DNA of 64,000 bases from JACVRW01 sp963812415 (lineage in GTDB: Bacteria > Actinomycetota > Thermoleophilia > Solirubrobacterales > Thermoleophilaceae): positions 62,001 through 126,000 of the forward strand of contig CAWEVH010000036.1 of NCBI GenBank assembly GCA_963812415.1, given 5' to 3'. The notes beneath the pieces are model-generated. The model searched no databases, was not told the DNA's origin, and saw only the letters and a list, made by a program, of their open reading frames with translations. Within the stretch, counting starts at the first letter, position 1, and each line of letters starts with the position of its first letter. A program made the position numbers and the translations under genes. This document shows, in pieces, positions 25,290-34,348 of the stretch.

Positions 25290-27289
25290 ATGGCGAGCGT
25301 GCGCCGCTCGTCGGCACTCCCGTGGGCGATCGCGGCTGTCGCCGTGGTGCTTGGGCGCGCTCGGCGGCGTGCTCGAGCGTCCTCGCGGGCTCGCACGCGG
25401 ACGCCTGGTGGGAGCTCGCGCTGGGTGCCGCCGTCACCCTCGCCTCGCTCGCGGTCGGGCTCGTCCTGTCCGTGCGGCGTCCGGAGCATCCGATCGGCTG
25501 GCTCCTCCTCGCCAACGCGCTGCTGCTCGCCAGCATCGGCGTCGCGGCCGCCTACGCGCAGTACGCCATCCTCGAGGAGCCCGGCGCGCTGCCGGGCGCC
25601 GCGTGGGCGGTCCTCTGGGAACAGTCGTCGTGGCCGCTGCTGTACGCGGTCCTGCTCGCGATCGTGCTCGTCTTCCCGGATGGGAGGCTGCCCTCGCGAG
25701 GCTGGCGGCGCTGGGCGGTCGGCGGCGCCATCGCGCTCGTCGCCTTCCTGATCCTCAGCTTCTTCGACCCCGAGCCCTTCGAGGCTCCCTACGAGGACGT
25801 GGACCGGCCGCTGCCGGCGCTCCCAGGAGCGCTCGAGGTGCTCTGGCCCCTCGCTCTCCTCGGGATACTCGCCAGCCTCGTGGGAGGCGCCATCTCGGTC
25901 CGCATCCGCTTTCGACGCGCCCGGGGCGTCGAGCGCCTGCAGCTCAGGTGGCTCGCGTACTCCGCCGTGCTGGTCCCGCTATCGATGATCATCTGCCTCG
26001 TCGGCGTGCTGGTGGCCGAGGACGCCGAGGATGGCGCGTTGCTCACCGCCGTCTTCCTCTTCATGCTCGGCGCGTTCCCGGTGTCGATCGGCGTTGCCGT
26101 GCTGCGCTACCGGCTCTACGAGATCGACCGGCTGATCAACCGCACGCTCGTCTACGGCGTGCTCACGGTCCTGCTCGCCGCGGCCTATGCCGCCACCACG
26201 CTGGTGCTGGGGGCCACGCTCGGCAGCGGCTCGGCCTGGACCACGGCCGGCGCCACGCTCGCGGCCGCGGCCGCGTTCCGCCCGTTGCGAGCTCGCATTC
26301 AGGACGCGGTCGACCGCCGCTTCAGCCGCGCCCGCTACGACGCCCTGCGCCGCACGGAGAGCTTCCTCGAGGACCTGCGCGCCGGGAAGGCGGCGCCGGA
26401 GGAGGTCGAGCCGCTGCTGCGCGACGTGCTCTCCGACCCCGAGCTCGAGCTGCGCTACTGGCTTCCGGCGAGCGAGCAGTACGTGGACTCGCGCGGGCAC
26501 CCGGCCGGCCGGGAACGAGGGGCGATGCCCGTCGCCCGCGGCGGGCGTCCGCTGGCACTGGTGATCCACGGCCCGATCGATCCGGAGCGTCCGCGGCTGC
26601 TCGAGGAAGTGGTGGAGGCCGCCGGGCTCGCGATCGAGATCGCCCGCCTGAACGCCGAGCTGCGCCGCCAGCTCGAGGAGGTCGAGACCTCGCGCGCGCG
26701 GATCGTGACGGCCGGCTACGAGGAGCGCCGCCGGATCGAGCGCGACCTCCACGACGGCGCCCAGCAGCGGCTCGTGTCGATCGGACTGGCGCTCCGGCAC
26801 GCCCAGCACGAGCTGGCTCCCTCCGCGAACGGCACGCAGACCGCTCTCGACGGCGCCGTCCGCGAGATCGCGCTCGCGATCGAGGAGCTGCGCGAGCTGG
26901 CTCGCGGCGTCCGTCCCGCCCAGCTCGACGGCGGCCTCGCGCCGGCGCTCCGCGAGCTGGCCGGCCGGGCGCCCCTGGCCGTCGACGTGAGCGCGGGCAG
27001 CGAGCGCTTCCCGCACGACCTCGAGGCGGCCGCCTACTTCATCGCCAGCGAGGGGCTCACCAACGCCGTCAAGCACTCGGGCGCCTCGACGGTCACGGTC
27101 AGCGCGGCGAGGCACGACGGGCACCTGGTCATCAGCGTCTGCGACGACGGCTCCGGTGGCGCCGACAGCGCCGGCGGCTCGGGGCTGCGCGGCCTCAGGG
27201 ACCGGGTCGAGGCGCACGGCGGCACGCTTCGGATCGACAGCCATGCGGGCGCGGGCACAACGCTCACCGCGGAGCTGCCGTGCGGGTGA
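25290..27289 (+). CDS. NarL-type sensor histidine kinase, N-terminus frameshifted
   Basis: Multi-pass sensor of about 660 residues. Six or more membrane helices lie in the first ~290 residues, followed by a linker with coiled coil, a HisKA_3 dimerisation domain with phospho-acceptor histidine in RRRIERDLHDGAQQRL (codon 26750-26752), and an HATPase domain (ASEGLTNAVKHSGAS, VCDDGSGG, GSGLRGLRDRVEAHGG). The uninterrupted frame begins at GTG 25322, but ATG 25290 with GGGAGG (25274-25279) encodes a better N-terminus (MASVRRSSALPWAIAAVAVVLG). That frame runs out between 25350 and 25380 where an indel must lie. It overlaps its response regulator. Confidence 0.88.
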
Positions 27290-27927
27290 TCATCGCCGAG
27301 GACCAGGTGCTCCTGCGCGAGGGGCTCGCCCGGCTGTTCGAGGACGGAGGCCACGAGGTCGTGGCCTCGTTCGGGGACGCCGAGCGGCTGCTCCCGGCCG
27401 TCGCGGGCCACCGGCCCGACCTCGTGGTGGTCGACGTGCGCATGCCGCCGAGCTTCTCCGACGAGGGCGCCCACGCGGCGCGCCGGATCAAGGCCGAGCA
27501 TCCCCAGGTCGGCGTGCTCGTGCTCTCCCAGCACGTCGAGACGACGCACGCCGTGACGCTCGTCCCGCTGGGCGGCTTCGGCTACCTCCTGAAGGATCGC
27601 GTGCTCGAGGTCGGCCAGTTCCTCGACGCCGCGGAGCGGGTGGCCCAGGGCGGCTCGGCGCTCGACCCGCAGGTCGTGACGACGCTCCTGTCGCCCGGCG
27701 GCGACGGAGCGCTGGCCGGCCTCTCCGAGCGCGAGCGGGAGGTGCTCGAGCTGATGGCGGAGGGGCTCACGAACGCCGGCATCGCCAAGCGGCTCTTCCT
27801 CAGCGAGCGCACCGTCGAGGCCCACGTGCGGAACGTGCTGATGAAGCTCGACCTGCCCGAGAGCGAGGACGGCCACCGCCGGGTGCTCGCCGTGCTCGCC
27901 CACCTGAGCGCCGCGCAGGCTCAGTAG
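27280..27927 (+). CDS. NarL/LuxR-family response regulator
   Basis: 215 residues. The receiver domain has the acidic pocket (AEDQVLLREG), phospho-acceptor Asp52 (VVVDVRMPP), and LVLSQH and YLLKDRV motifs. A LuxR HTH follows (LSEREREVLELMAEGLTNAGIAKRLFLSERTVEAHVRNVLMKL). The start codon GTG 27280 lies inside the kinase gene; GTG 27286, overlapping the kinase TGA as GTGA, is an alternative. Partner of the preceding kinase. Confidence 0.93.
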   Translation: MRVIIAEDQVLLREGLARLFEDGGHEVVASFGDAERLLPAVAGHRPDLVVVDVRMPPSFSDEGAHAARRIKAEHPQVGVLVLSQHVETTHAVTLVPLGGFGYLLKDRVLEVGQFLDAAERVAQGGSALDPQVVTTLLSPGGDGALAGLSEREREVLELMAEGLTNAGIAKRLFLSERTVEAHVRNVLMKLDLPESEDGHRRVLAVLAHLSAAQAQ

Positions 27928-28019
27928 TAGCGCTGAGCGCGATCGAGTGCCTGCCCCGATGCTCCGGGGGCCGGGCCGTCATAGCGTCGTGAGCGTCAAG
28001 CGAACGAAGTGAGGAGCAC

Positions 28020-28319
28020 ATGTCAAGCAGCACCGCACGTCCCGCAGTCGACCTCGCCCCGGAGCCCCAGCCCCGGCCCGGGCTCGCCCTGGCGCTCGCG
28101 CTCATCTCGATCCCGGGCGTCACGATCGCCTGGGACATCTCGGGGATCGCCGGCTTCGCCGGCACGGCGATCGGGATCCTCTCGGTCGTGCTCGGGCTGC
28201 AGGCCCGCTCGCGCCTCGCGGGCGGCAAGGGCACTCGCATGGCCACGACGGCGGTGGTCATCGGGGGCCTGGCCGTCCTGTCCGTCGTGTTCTTCCTGAT
28301 CGTCGGCCCGCCGGACTGA
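28020..28319 (+). CDS. Small membrane protein, DUF4190-like
   Basis: 99 residues. A Pro-rich cytosolic N-terminus is followed by membrane segments LALALALISIPGVTIAWDI, FAGTAIGILSVVLGLQA and TTAVVIGGLAVLSVVFFLIV, with an RSRLAGGKGTRMA loop typical of DUF4190. Ribosome site AGGAG sits upstream of ATG 28020, and TAGCGT (27982-27987) is a candidate -10 with a short leader. Role unknown. Confidence 0.8.
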   Translation: MSSSTARPAVDLAPEPQPRPGLALALALISIPGVTIAWDISGIAGFAGTAIGILSVVLGLQARSRLAGGKGTRMATTAVVIGGLAVLSVVFFLIVGPPD

Positions 28320-28356
28320 TAGCTGAGGGCTCGCACGGCGATCGGGTGGGCCCGGC

Positions 28357-29060
28357 CTACCCGATCGCCCGCAGCTCCTCGCCCGGCTCCTTCAGGAACG
28401 CCCGCGGCCGCGCGGTACGGATGCGCATGTAGGCCGAGACGTCGACGCGCCCGTCGATGATGTCGCGGCTGATCACGAGGTAGTCGACGTCGCGCGCGGC
28501 GCTGCCCCGCCGGACGCCATCGATCTGGCGCAGCAGCCGCGCCGGGGCCGCCACGTCGACGTCGCGCGCCGACAGCCCGCTCTTGCGGAAGTCCGGCTGG
28601 GTCGGGAAGTCGTGGGTCGAGGAGAACGCGATCTCGAAGTCCGGCCGCAGCTGGATGTTCGTACGGCGATCGTCGGGGTGGACGATGATCGTGTCGATCC
28701 GCCCGGGCGCCACGCGCAGGCCGTCGAACACGCCCTCGACCTTGCGTCGCTCGCGGTCGAGCACCGCGAGCCCGCGCCGGAGGTTGCGCGTCCGCGTGAG
28801 GGCGTAGGCGTCGGTTCCGCGCACCTCGTCCGGGTTGTCGGGGAGCTCGGGCTCGGGCTCCTGGCTCCGGCTCCGGCTCCGGCTCCCGCTCCTGCTCCGG
28901 CTCCGCTCCTGCTCCGGCTCCGGCTCCGCCTGCCACCTGCTCGGCGTCGCCGTCGTCGTCGCCGCCGCCCAGGTCGATCCCGCCGCTCGCGACCACCACG
29001 GCAACGATCGCCACCAGCGCCGCCAGCCACCACGATCAGCGTGAAGCGACCGCCGCTCAT
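28357..29060 (-). CDS. Membrane-anchored protein of unknown function, frameshifted
   Basis: ATG at 29058-29060 overlaps the crotonase stop (ATGA), so it belongs to that operon. It opens MSGGRFTLIV, then (another frame) AIVAVVVASGGIDLGGGDDDG, i.e. one N-terminal membrane anchor. A low-complexity Gly/Ala/Pro/Glu linker encoded by a GGCTCC-type hexamer repeat follows. The soluble domain is in a third frame (PDNPDEVRGTDAYALTRT ... LDRERRKVEGVFDGLRVAPGRIDTIIV ... DFRKSGLSARDVDVAAPARLLRQIDG ... LVISRDIIDGRVDVSAYMRI). At least two indels separate the parts, one in or near the slippery repeat. Family not recognised. Confidence 0.6.
28848..28929. repeat. GGCTCC-type hexanucleotide repeat
   Basis: About 80 bp of imperfect GGCTCC/GGCTCG/TGCTCC units encode the linker of the membrane-anchored protein. 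Such arrays are prone to replication slippage and also to sequencing error, and the reading frame changes here. Confidence 0.8.
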
Positions 29061-29884
29061 CGCGGCCCGTCGTAGGGCTCGTCCCGCTCGCGCACCGCGG
29101 CCTGCCAGCCCTGCTCGGCGGCGCGCCGCGCGAACGCGTAGCCCTCGGGCGTGTGACGCGCGATCCCGTCGAAGAACACCCCGAGCGCCTGCGTGGCGTG
29201 CAGCCCCTGCGCGTAGAGCGCCTGGTTCACGAGCAGCTTCATCATCACGAGCTGGTTGACCGGCGTGAGCGCCACGCGCTCGAGCAGGGCCTCGAAGCGC
29301 TCGTCGAGCTCCGCGGCCGGCGGCGCCTCGATGGCGAGCCCCCAGTCGAGCGCGGTGCGCCCGTCGATCAGGTCGCCCGTGAAGAGCAGGCGCTTGGCGC
29401 GCTGCTCGCCCACCCGCGCCGCCCAGAGCGCGGAGGTGGGCACACCCCACACGCGCGCGGGCGGGTAGCCGATGCGGGCGTCGTCGGCGATCACGAGCAG
29501 GTCGGCGCAGAGCGCCATATCGCTCCCGCCGGCCACGCAGAAGCCGTGCACCTTGCAGAGCACCGGCTTGTCCGAGTGGAACAGGCTCATGAACCCGCGC
29601 AGGTTGCGGCTCATCATCTGCCAGTCGAGCACCGGGTCCCAGGGCTCGGACGGGTCGTGGTTCGGCAGCTCGCGTTCGGCGGACTCCACCAGGTCGTAGC
29701 CGCCGCAGAAGCCCTTGCCGGCGCCTGCCAGCGCGATCGCGTGCACCGCCGGGTCCAGGTTGGCCTGCTCCACGCACTCGGCCAGCTCGCGCGGCATGTC
29801 GAGCGTGATGCCGTTGCCGCGCTCCGGCCGGTTGAGCGTGATCCGCGCGATCCGCCCGTCGACCTCGTAGAGCAGCGTCTTCAC
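29057..29884 (-). CDS. Enoyl-CoA hydratase/isomerase (crotonase) family protein
   Basis: 275 residues from GTG 29884, which overlaps the acyl-CoA dehydrogenase stop. Crotonase features are present: RITLNRPERGNGITLDM, the oxyanion-hole strands AGAGKGFCGGYDL and CVAGGSDMALCADL, and TPVNQLVMMKLLVNQAL late in the protein. The two catalytic glutamates of true hydratases are not where expected: the PEILLG-type position reads PPARVWG, and the second falls in QRAKRLLFTG. The enzyme is therefore probably another crotonase activity, not a classical hydratase. Operon partner of the dehydrogenase. Confidence 0.88.
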   Translation of the reverse strand: MKTLLYEVDGRIARITLNRPERGNGITLDMPRELAECVEQANLDPAVHAIALAGAGKGFCGGYDLVESAERELPNHDPSEPWDPVLDWQMMSRNLRGFMSLFHSDKPVLCKVHGFCVAGGSDMALCADLLVIADDARIGYPPARVWGVPTSALWAARVGEQRAKRLLFTGDLIDGRTALDWGLAIEAPPAAELDERFEALLERVALTPVNQLVMMKLLVNQALYAQGLHATQALGVFFDGIARHTPEGYAFARRAAEQGWQAAVRERDEPYDGPR

Positions 29885-31455
29885 GCCGCCAGCACGCGCT
29901 CCAGGATCGCCTCGGTGTCCACGCCCGCCGGGAGCGTCCCATAGGTGCGCCCGCCGGCCGCGCCGAGCCGGCCCGCGCAGAACGCGTCGGAGACCGCGCT
30001 CGGGGCGTGGCGCACCAGCAGGCTCGCCTGGAGCCCGAGCGCGAGGTCGGAGACGATGCCGCGCGCCTCGAACTCCGGGTCGCTCGGCGCCCCGGCGGCC
30101 AGCCGGTCGAGGTGCGCGTCGAGCGCCGCGTTGCCGCCGCGCGCCTGCTCGCACTCGGCGATCAGCGCCGGCAGGGCGTCGGGCTCGCGCCCCAGCGCGC
30201 GCAGGACGTCGAGCGCCGACACGTTGCCGGAGCCCTCCCAGATCGAGTTGAGCGGGGAGTCGCGCAGCAGCCGCGGCATCCCGGACTCCTCCACGTAGCC
30301 GTTGCCGCCCAGGCACTCGAGCGCCTCGGAGGCGTGGCCTGGCGCCCGCTTGCAGACCCAGTGCTTGAGCACCGCGGTGGCGATCCGCCGGAAGGACTGG
30401 TCGGCCTCGTCGTAGGAGCGCGCCACCCGCATGGCGGCCACGGTCGCGGCCTCGGACTCGATCGCGAGGTCGGCCAGCACGTTGCGCATCAGCGGCTGCT
30501 CGACGAGCGGCTTGCCGAACGCGCTGCGGTGGCGGGCGTGGTGCGCGGCCTGCGCGAGGCCCCAGCGCATCGACGCGGCGGAGCCCAGCAGGCAGTCGAG
30601 CCGGGTGTGGTTGACCATCCGGATGATGGTCGGCACGCCGCGGCCCTCCTCGCCGACCAGCCGCCCGCGAACGCCCTCGAACTCGACCTCGCTCGAGGGC
30701 AACGAGCGGGTGCCGAGCTTGTCCTTGAGGCGCTGGATGCGGAAGCCGGGGTCGCGGCTCTCGATCAGGAAGCAGGAGAGGCCGGCGGGGGCCTGGGCGA
30801 GGGTCAGGAAGACGTCGCAGGGCGGGTACGAGCAGAACCACTTGTGGCCGGTGATCTCGTAGACGCCCTCGCCGGCGGGCTCGGCGCGGGTGGTGTTGGC
30901 GCGCACGTCCGAGCCTCCCTGCTTCTCGGTCATCGCCATCCCGGCGAGCGCGCCGTCGTCGTAGGAGGGCTTCGTGAGCCGCGGCTCCCACTCGGCCGCC
31001 AGCTCGGGCTGCTCGCGCAGAGCCGGGATCGCCGAGTACGTCATGGACACCGGGCACATCACGCCCGCGTTGACCTGGCTCCAGACCATGAACAGGGCGG
31101 CGCGGACGACGTGCGCGCCCGGCTGCCGGTCCCTCCACGGCAGGCTGTGCAGCTCGCGCTCGATCGCCTGGCGCAGCAGCCAGTGCCAGGACGGATCGAG
31201 GTCCACCTCGTCGATCCGGCGCCCGTAGCGGTCGTGGGTGCGCAGGACCGGCTCGTTGCGCTCGGCGCGCTCGGAGTGCTCGAGCGCCGCCGGCGAGCCG
31301 GCCAGGACGCCCGTCTCGCGCAGCCGGTCGACCCCCCAGCCGCCGCCCTCGCGCTCGAGCGCCTCGCGCAGCGGCAGATCGGCCTCGAAGACGTTGTACG
31401 GGGCCAGCGGAGGCGCCTGATTGGCAACCTCGTTGGAGGATCCGGACGCGAGCAT
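29881..31455 (-). CDS. Acyl-CoA dehydrogenase, AidB-like
   Basis: 524 residues, longer than ordinary ACADs (about 380), with the AidB-type N-terminal extension (NQAPPLAPYNVFEADLPLREALEREGG). Flavin/substrate motifs are MAMTEKQGGSDVRANTT, YEITGHKWFCSYP, FGKPLVEQPLMRNVLADLA and LECLGGNGYVEESGMPRLLRD. The start ATG 31455 lacks a ribosome site and is preceded by TAAGAC eight nt upstream, so it may be leaderless. It lies divergently 54 bp from the secreted glycosidase-like gene. AidB homologues are linked to alkylation stress or unusual acyl-CoAs; which applies here is unknown. Confidence 0.9.
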   Translation of the reverse strand: MLASGSSNEVANQAPPLAPYNVFEADLPLREALEREGGGWGVDRLRETGVLAGSPAALEHSERAERNEPVLRTHDRYGRRIDEVDLDPSWHWLLRQAIERELHSLPWRDRQPGAHVVRAALFMVWSQVNAGVMCPVSMTYSAIPALREQPELAAEWEPRLTKPSYDDGALAGMAMTEKQGGSDVRANTTRAEPAGEGVYEITGHKWFCSYPPCDVFLTLAQAPAGLSCFLIESRDPGFRIQRLKDKLGTRSLPSSEVEFEGVRGRLVGEEGRGVPTIIRMVNHTRLDCLLGSAASMRWGLAQAAHHARHRSAFGKPLVEQPLMRNVLADLAIESEAATVAAMRVARSYDEADQSFRRIATAVLKHWVCKRAPGHASEALECLGGNGYVEESGMPRLLRDSPLNSIWEGSGNVSALDVLRALGREPDALPALIAECEQARGGNAALDAHLDRLAAGAPSDPEFEARGIVSDLALGLQASLLVRHAPSAVSDAFCAGRLGAAGGRTYGTLPAGVDTEAILERVLAA

Positions 31456-31509
31456 GGAGGGGAGTCTTACAGGCGCGGCCGCAACCCTTCGTATGCTGCC
31501 GGGTTCCTC

Positions 31510-32646
31510 ATGACCGTGCGAACCGTCTTCAGAGCAGCGCTTCTGTCCTTCGTCCTGACGCTCGTGCTCGCCGCTCCGGCGGCGGCCGCGCGGACGGTGC
31601 CGTTCGGCTTCTTCGGGGTCCACTGGGGCCATGAGATGGCGGCCGCGCCGGACGAGGTGCAGGACACGCAGTTCGCCCTGATGGCGAAGTCGGGGGTCGA
31701 GTCGATCCGCACGGACTTCAACTGGGCGGGCGCCGAGCCGTTTCCCGGCAGCCCGATCGAGTTCGGCCGCTTCGATCGCACCGTGCGCTCGGCGGCCGAG
31801 CACGGGATCGCGGTGCTTCCCGTGGTCAACGAGGCCCCACGCTGGGCCCGCGCCTACCCCGGCCGGGAGAAGTCGCCGCCGCGCGATCCCGGCGACTACG
31901 CGGCGCTGCTCGCGAAGCTCGTCGAGCGCTACGGGCCCGACGGCAGCTACTGGGTCGAGAACCCGACGGTGCCCAAGCGGCCCGTGCGCGAGTGGCAGAT
32001 CTGGAACGAGCCGCACCTGCGCTTCTACTGGGACGCGGGGGAGCGCAGCGAGTACGGCTGGCTGAAGGCGTACCCCAAGCTGCTCAAGGCCTCCTATCGC
32101 GCGATCAAGTCGCGTGACGCCCGCGCGCGCGTCGTGCTGGCCGGCATCACGCAGCGCGCCTGGGACCTGATCGACGAGCTCTACGACCAGGGCCGCATAC
32201 GCGGCAGCTTCGACGCCGCCGCGCTCCAGATCTTCCCGCAGACGGTCAGGCGCGCCCGGATCGCCACCCAGCTGTTCCGCGACGCCCTGAAGGAGAACGG
32301 CGATCGCCGCAAGCCGATCTACATCACCGAGCTCAGCTGGCCGGCCTCACGCGGGCGCACCCCGAGGGTCAGGTACCTGGCCCACGAGACCCCGCGCACC
32401 ATGGCCACCAAGCTCGGCGGGGCATACGGCGTGCTGGCGCGGCGGCGCCGGCAGCTCGGGCTCGACCGGGTCTACTGGTTCACCTGGGCCTCGCCCTACG
32501 GCCGCGGCGGCAGCGTCTTCAACTACGCGGGCCTCCAGGAGTACCGCGACGGAGCCTTCACGCCGCAGCCCGCGCTCGAGGCGTTCAAGCGCCTCGCGCG
32601 CCAGTTCCAGGGCTGCGCGAAGACCGAGACCGGCAGCTGCGAGTGA
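31510..32646 (+). CDS. Secreted TIM-barrel glycoside hydrolase-like protein (clan GH-A)
   Basis: 378 residues. The signal peptide is LLSFVLTLVLAAPAAAART (about 10-27). The barrel contains FFGVHWGH, GVESIRTDFNWAGAEP, the acid/base motif WQIWNEPHLRFYW, and the nucleophile strand IYITELSWPAS, both glutamates in the positions expected of GH5/39-type enzymes. It probably cleaves an extracellular or cell-wall glycan. -10-like TATGCT lies at 31492-31497. The PhoD-like gene follows after 20 nt, so both secreted enzymes are likely one operon. Confidence 0.85.
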   Translation: MTVRTVFRAALLSFVLTLVLAAPAAAARTVPFGFFGVHWGHEMAAAPDEVQDTQFALMAKSGVESIRTDFNWAGAEPFPGSPIEFGRFDRTVRSAAEHGIAVLPVVNEAPRWARAYPGREKSPPRDPGDYAALLAKLVERYGPDGSYWVENPTVPKRPVREWQIWNEPHLRFYWDAGERSEYGWLKAYPKLLKASYRAIKSRDARARVVLAGITQRAWDLIDELYDQGRIRGSFDAAALQIFPQTVRRARIATQLFRDALKENGDRRKPIYITELSWPASRGRTPRVRYLAHETPRTMATKLGGAYGVLARRRRQLGLDRVYWFTWASPYGRGGSVFNYAGLQEYRDGAFTPQPALEAFKRLARQFQGCAKTETGSCE

Positions 32647-32666
32647 TCTCGGTTAGAAAGGGCGCC

Positions 32667-34253
32667 ATGACCCGCACCTTCCGTCGCTCCCTGCTCGCGG
32701 CGCTCGCCGCCACCCTCGTGCTCGCCCCGTCCGCGTTCGCGGCCAGGGGCTTCTCGCTCGGTGTCGCGGCCGGCGAGGTGAGCGCCACCAGCGCGATCCT
32801 CTGGGCGCACGCGACCGAGAGCGGTCGCTACGGGCTCGAGGTCACGCGCGACCGGCGCTTCAGGCGCGGCGTGCGCGAGCGGCGAGTGCGGGCGCAGAAG
32901 GGCGACGACTTCACTGTGCAGGCGAAGGTCGGCCGCCTCAGCCCCGGCCGGCGCTACTACTACCGCTTCAGCGGCCGGGGGCGCCGCAGGAGCGACACCG
33001 GCACGTTCGTGACCGCGCCGCGGGCAAACCAGAACGCGACGGTCGAGTTCGCCTTCACCGGCGATACGGACCTCAACCCGGCGCCGGGCCAGTCCACCCC
33101 GTACTGGAACGACGGCGGCGTCTTCCGGCGCATGAAGGCGGAGCGAAACGCCTTCAACATCCACTTCGGCGACACGATGTACTCGGACTCGGAGATCCCG
33201 GGCGCCCTCCAGCCGATCGCCCTCACGGTTCCCGCCAAGTGGGCCAAGTACCGGGTGAACGTGCGCAACCGCCACCTGCGCGCGCTGCGCGGCTCGGCGG
33301 GCTTCTTCTCCCACTGGGACGACCACGAGTTCGTGAACGACTTCTCGCCGAACGAGAACACGTTCTCGAACGACGTGAACATCAACGGGCGCGTGCTGTA
33401 CAGGCGCGGGGTGCAGGCATTCAGGGACTACGCGCCGGTCCGCTACACCTCGCGCGACGGCCTCTACCGGCGCGTGCGCTGGGGCCGCAACGTCGAGCTG
33501 TTCTTCCTCGATCAGCGCTCGTTCCGCAGCGCGAAGGCGGACGAGGGCGGCGTGTGCAACAACCCGCAGAGCGGCGAGCCGGACGTGGCGCCGACCGCGC
33601 CGCAGGCCACGCGTGACCTGTTCGCCGCCGTGGTGCCGGCGCTCGCCCAGCCCATCCCGCAGGCCTGCCTCGACGCGATCCGGAGCCCCGACCGGACCTA
33701 CCTCGGCCGTCGCCAGCTCAGCCGCTTCCTGCGCGACGTGAAGCGCTCCAACGCACGCTTCAAGATCGTGATGAACGAGCTTCCGATCCAGCAGTACTAC
33801 GTGCTCCCGTACGACCGCTGGGAGGGCTACGAGGCCGAGCGCCAGCGGGTGCTGCGCGAGCTGCAGAACGTCAAGAACCTCGTGTTCCTGACCACCGACG
33901 TGCACGCCACGCTCGTGAACGACGCCCGCTTCCAGACGCTCGAGAGCGGCGGCGCGCGCAACAGCGGGATCATGGACATCACGGTCGGGCCCGCCGCCAC
34001 GGCCAACTTCGGGCTCGAGATCGAGACCGAGGTCGGCATCCCCGACGCCGGCGCGCTGGTCGACACCGCGTTCTTCGAGCCGCAGCCGCCGGGCGGCGTG
34101 GGCATGCAGTGCTCGGTCCTCGACCAGTTCAGCTACGGCCAGGTGTCGGTCGGCTCCGACCAGCTCGTGGTCACTCCGAAGGGGATCGACGGCCGCCAGC
34201 AGCGCGACGACGGTCAGCCCTGCGGGCCGTTCGTCATGAACTACGAGCGCTGA
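32667..34253 (+). CDS. Secreted PhoD-like phosphodiesterase/alkaline phosphatase D
   Basis: 528 residues from ATG 32667, preceded by AGAAAGG; an in-frame GTG at 32643 overlaps the previous stop and is the alternative. A signal peptide (LLAALAATLVLAPSAFAA) precedes an N-terminal fibronectin-like domain (AGEVSATSAILWAHA ... VGRLSPGRRYYYRFSG). The metallophosphatase core follows, with metal motifs AFTGDTDLN, HFGDTMYSDSE, HWDDHEFVND and LTTDVHATLV. It would release phosphate from extracellular diesters such as teichoic or nucleic acid. Confidence 0.9.
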   Translation: MTRTFRRSLLAALAATLVLAPSAFAARGFSLGVAAGEVSATSAILWAHATESGRYGLEVTRDRRFRRGVRERRVRAQKGDDFTVQAKVGRLSPGRRYYYRFSGRGRRRSDTGTFVTAPRANQNATVEFAFTGDTDLNPAPGQSTPYWNDGGVFRRMKAERNAFNIHFGDTMYSDSEIPGALQPIALTVPAKWAKYRVNVRNRHLRALRGSAGFFSHWDDHEFVNDFSPNENTFSNDVNINGRVLYRRGVQAFRDYAPVRYTSRDGLYRRVRWGRNVELFFLDQRSFRSAKADEGGVCNNPQSGEPDVAPTAPQATRDLFAAVVPALAQPIPQACLDAIRSPDRTYLGRRQLSRFLRDVKRSNARFKIVMNELPIQQYYVLPYDRWEGYEAERQRVLRELQNVKNLVFLTTDVHATLVNDARFQTLESGGARNSGIMDITVGPAATANFGLEIETEVGIPDAGALVDTAFFEPQPPGGVGMQCSVLDQFSYGQVSVGSDQLVVTPKGIDGRQQRDDGQPCGPFVMNYER

Positions 34254-34281
34254 GCGGAGCAGTGCGCGCCGGTGCTCGCCG

Positions 34282-34323
34282 CCGTCCCGACTTGCCGGCT
34301 CCTGCCCGGAAAAGTCAGGACGG
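34282..34323. terminator. Bidirectional terminator-like hairpin
   Basis: CCGTCCCGACTT (34282-34293) pairs with AAGTCAGGACGG (34312-34323) with a single mismatch, and the loop carries a further GCCGG/CCCGG interaction. It lies between the convergent PhoD-like and glycosyltransferase genes. Confidence 0.6.
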
Positions 34324-34348
34324 TAGCCCGCTGTTCGGGGCGCCCGAG

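Noticed and set aside
28473..29942. Long minus-strand Arg/Gly-rich frame over the crotonase gene
   Set aside because: It is an out-of-frame reading of the crotonase; only its short segment near 29020-29060 (MSGGRFTLIV) is real, as the start of the next gene.
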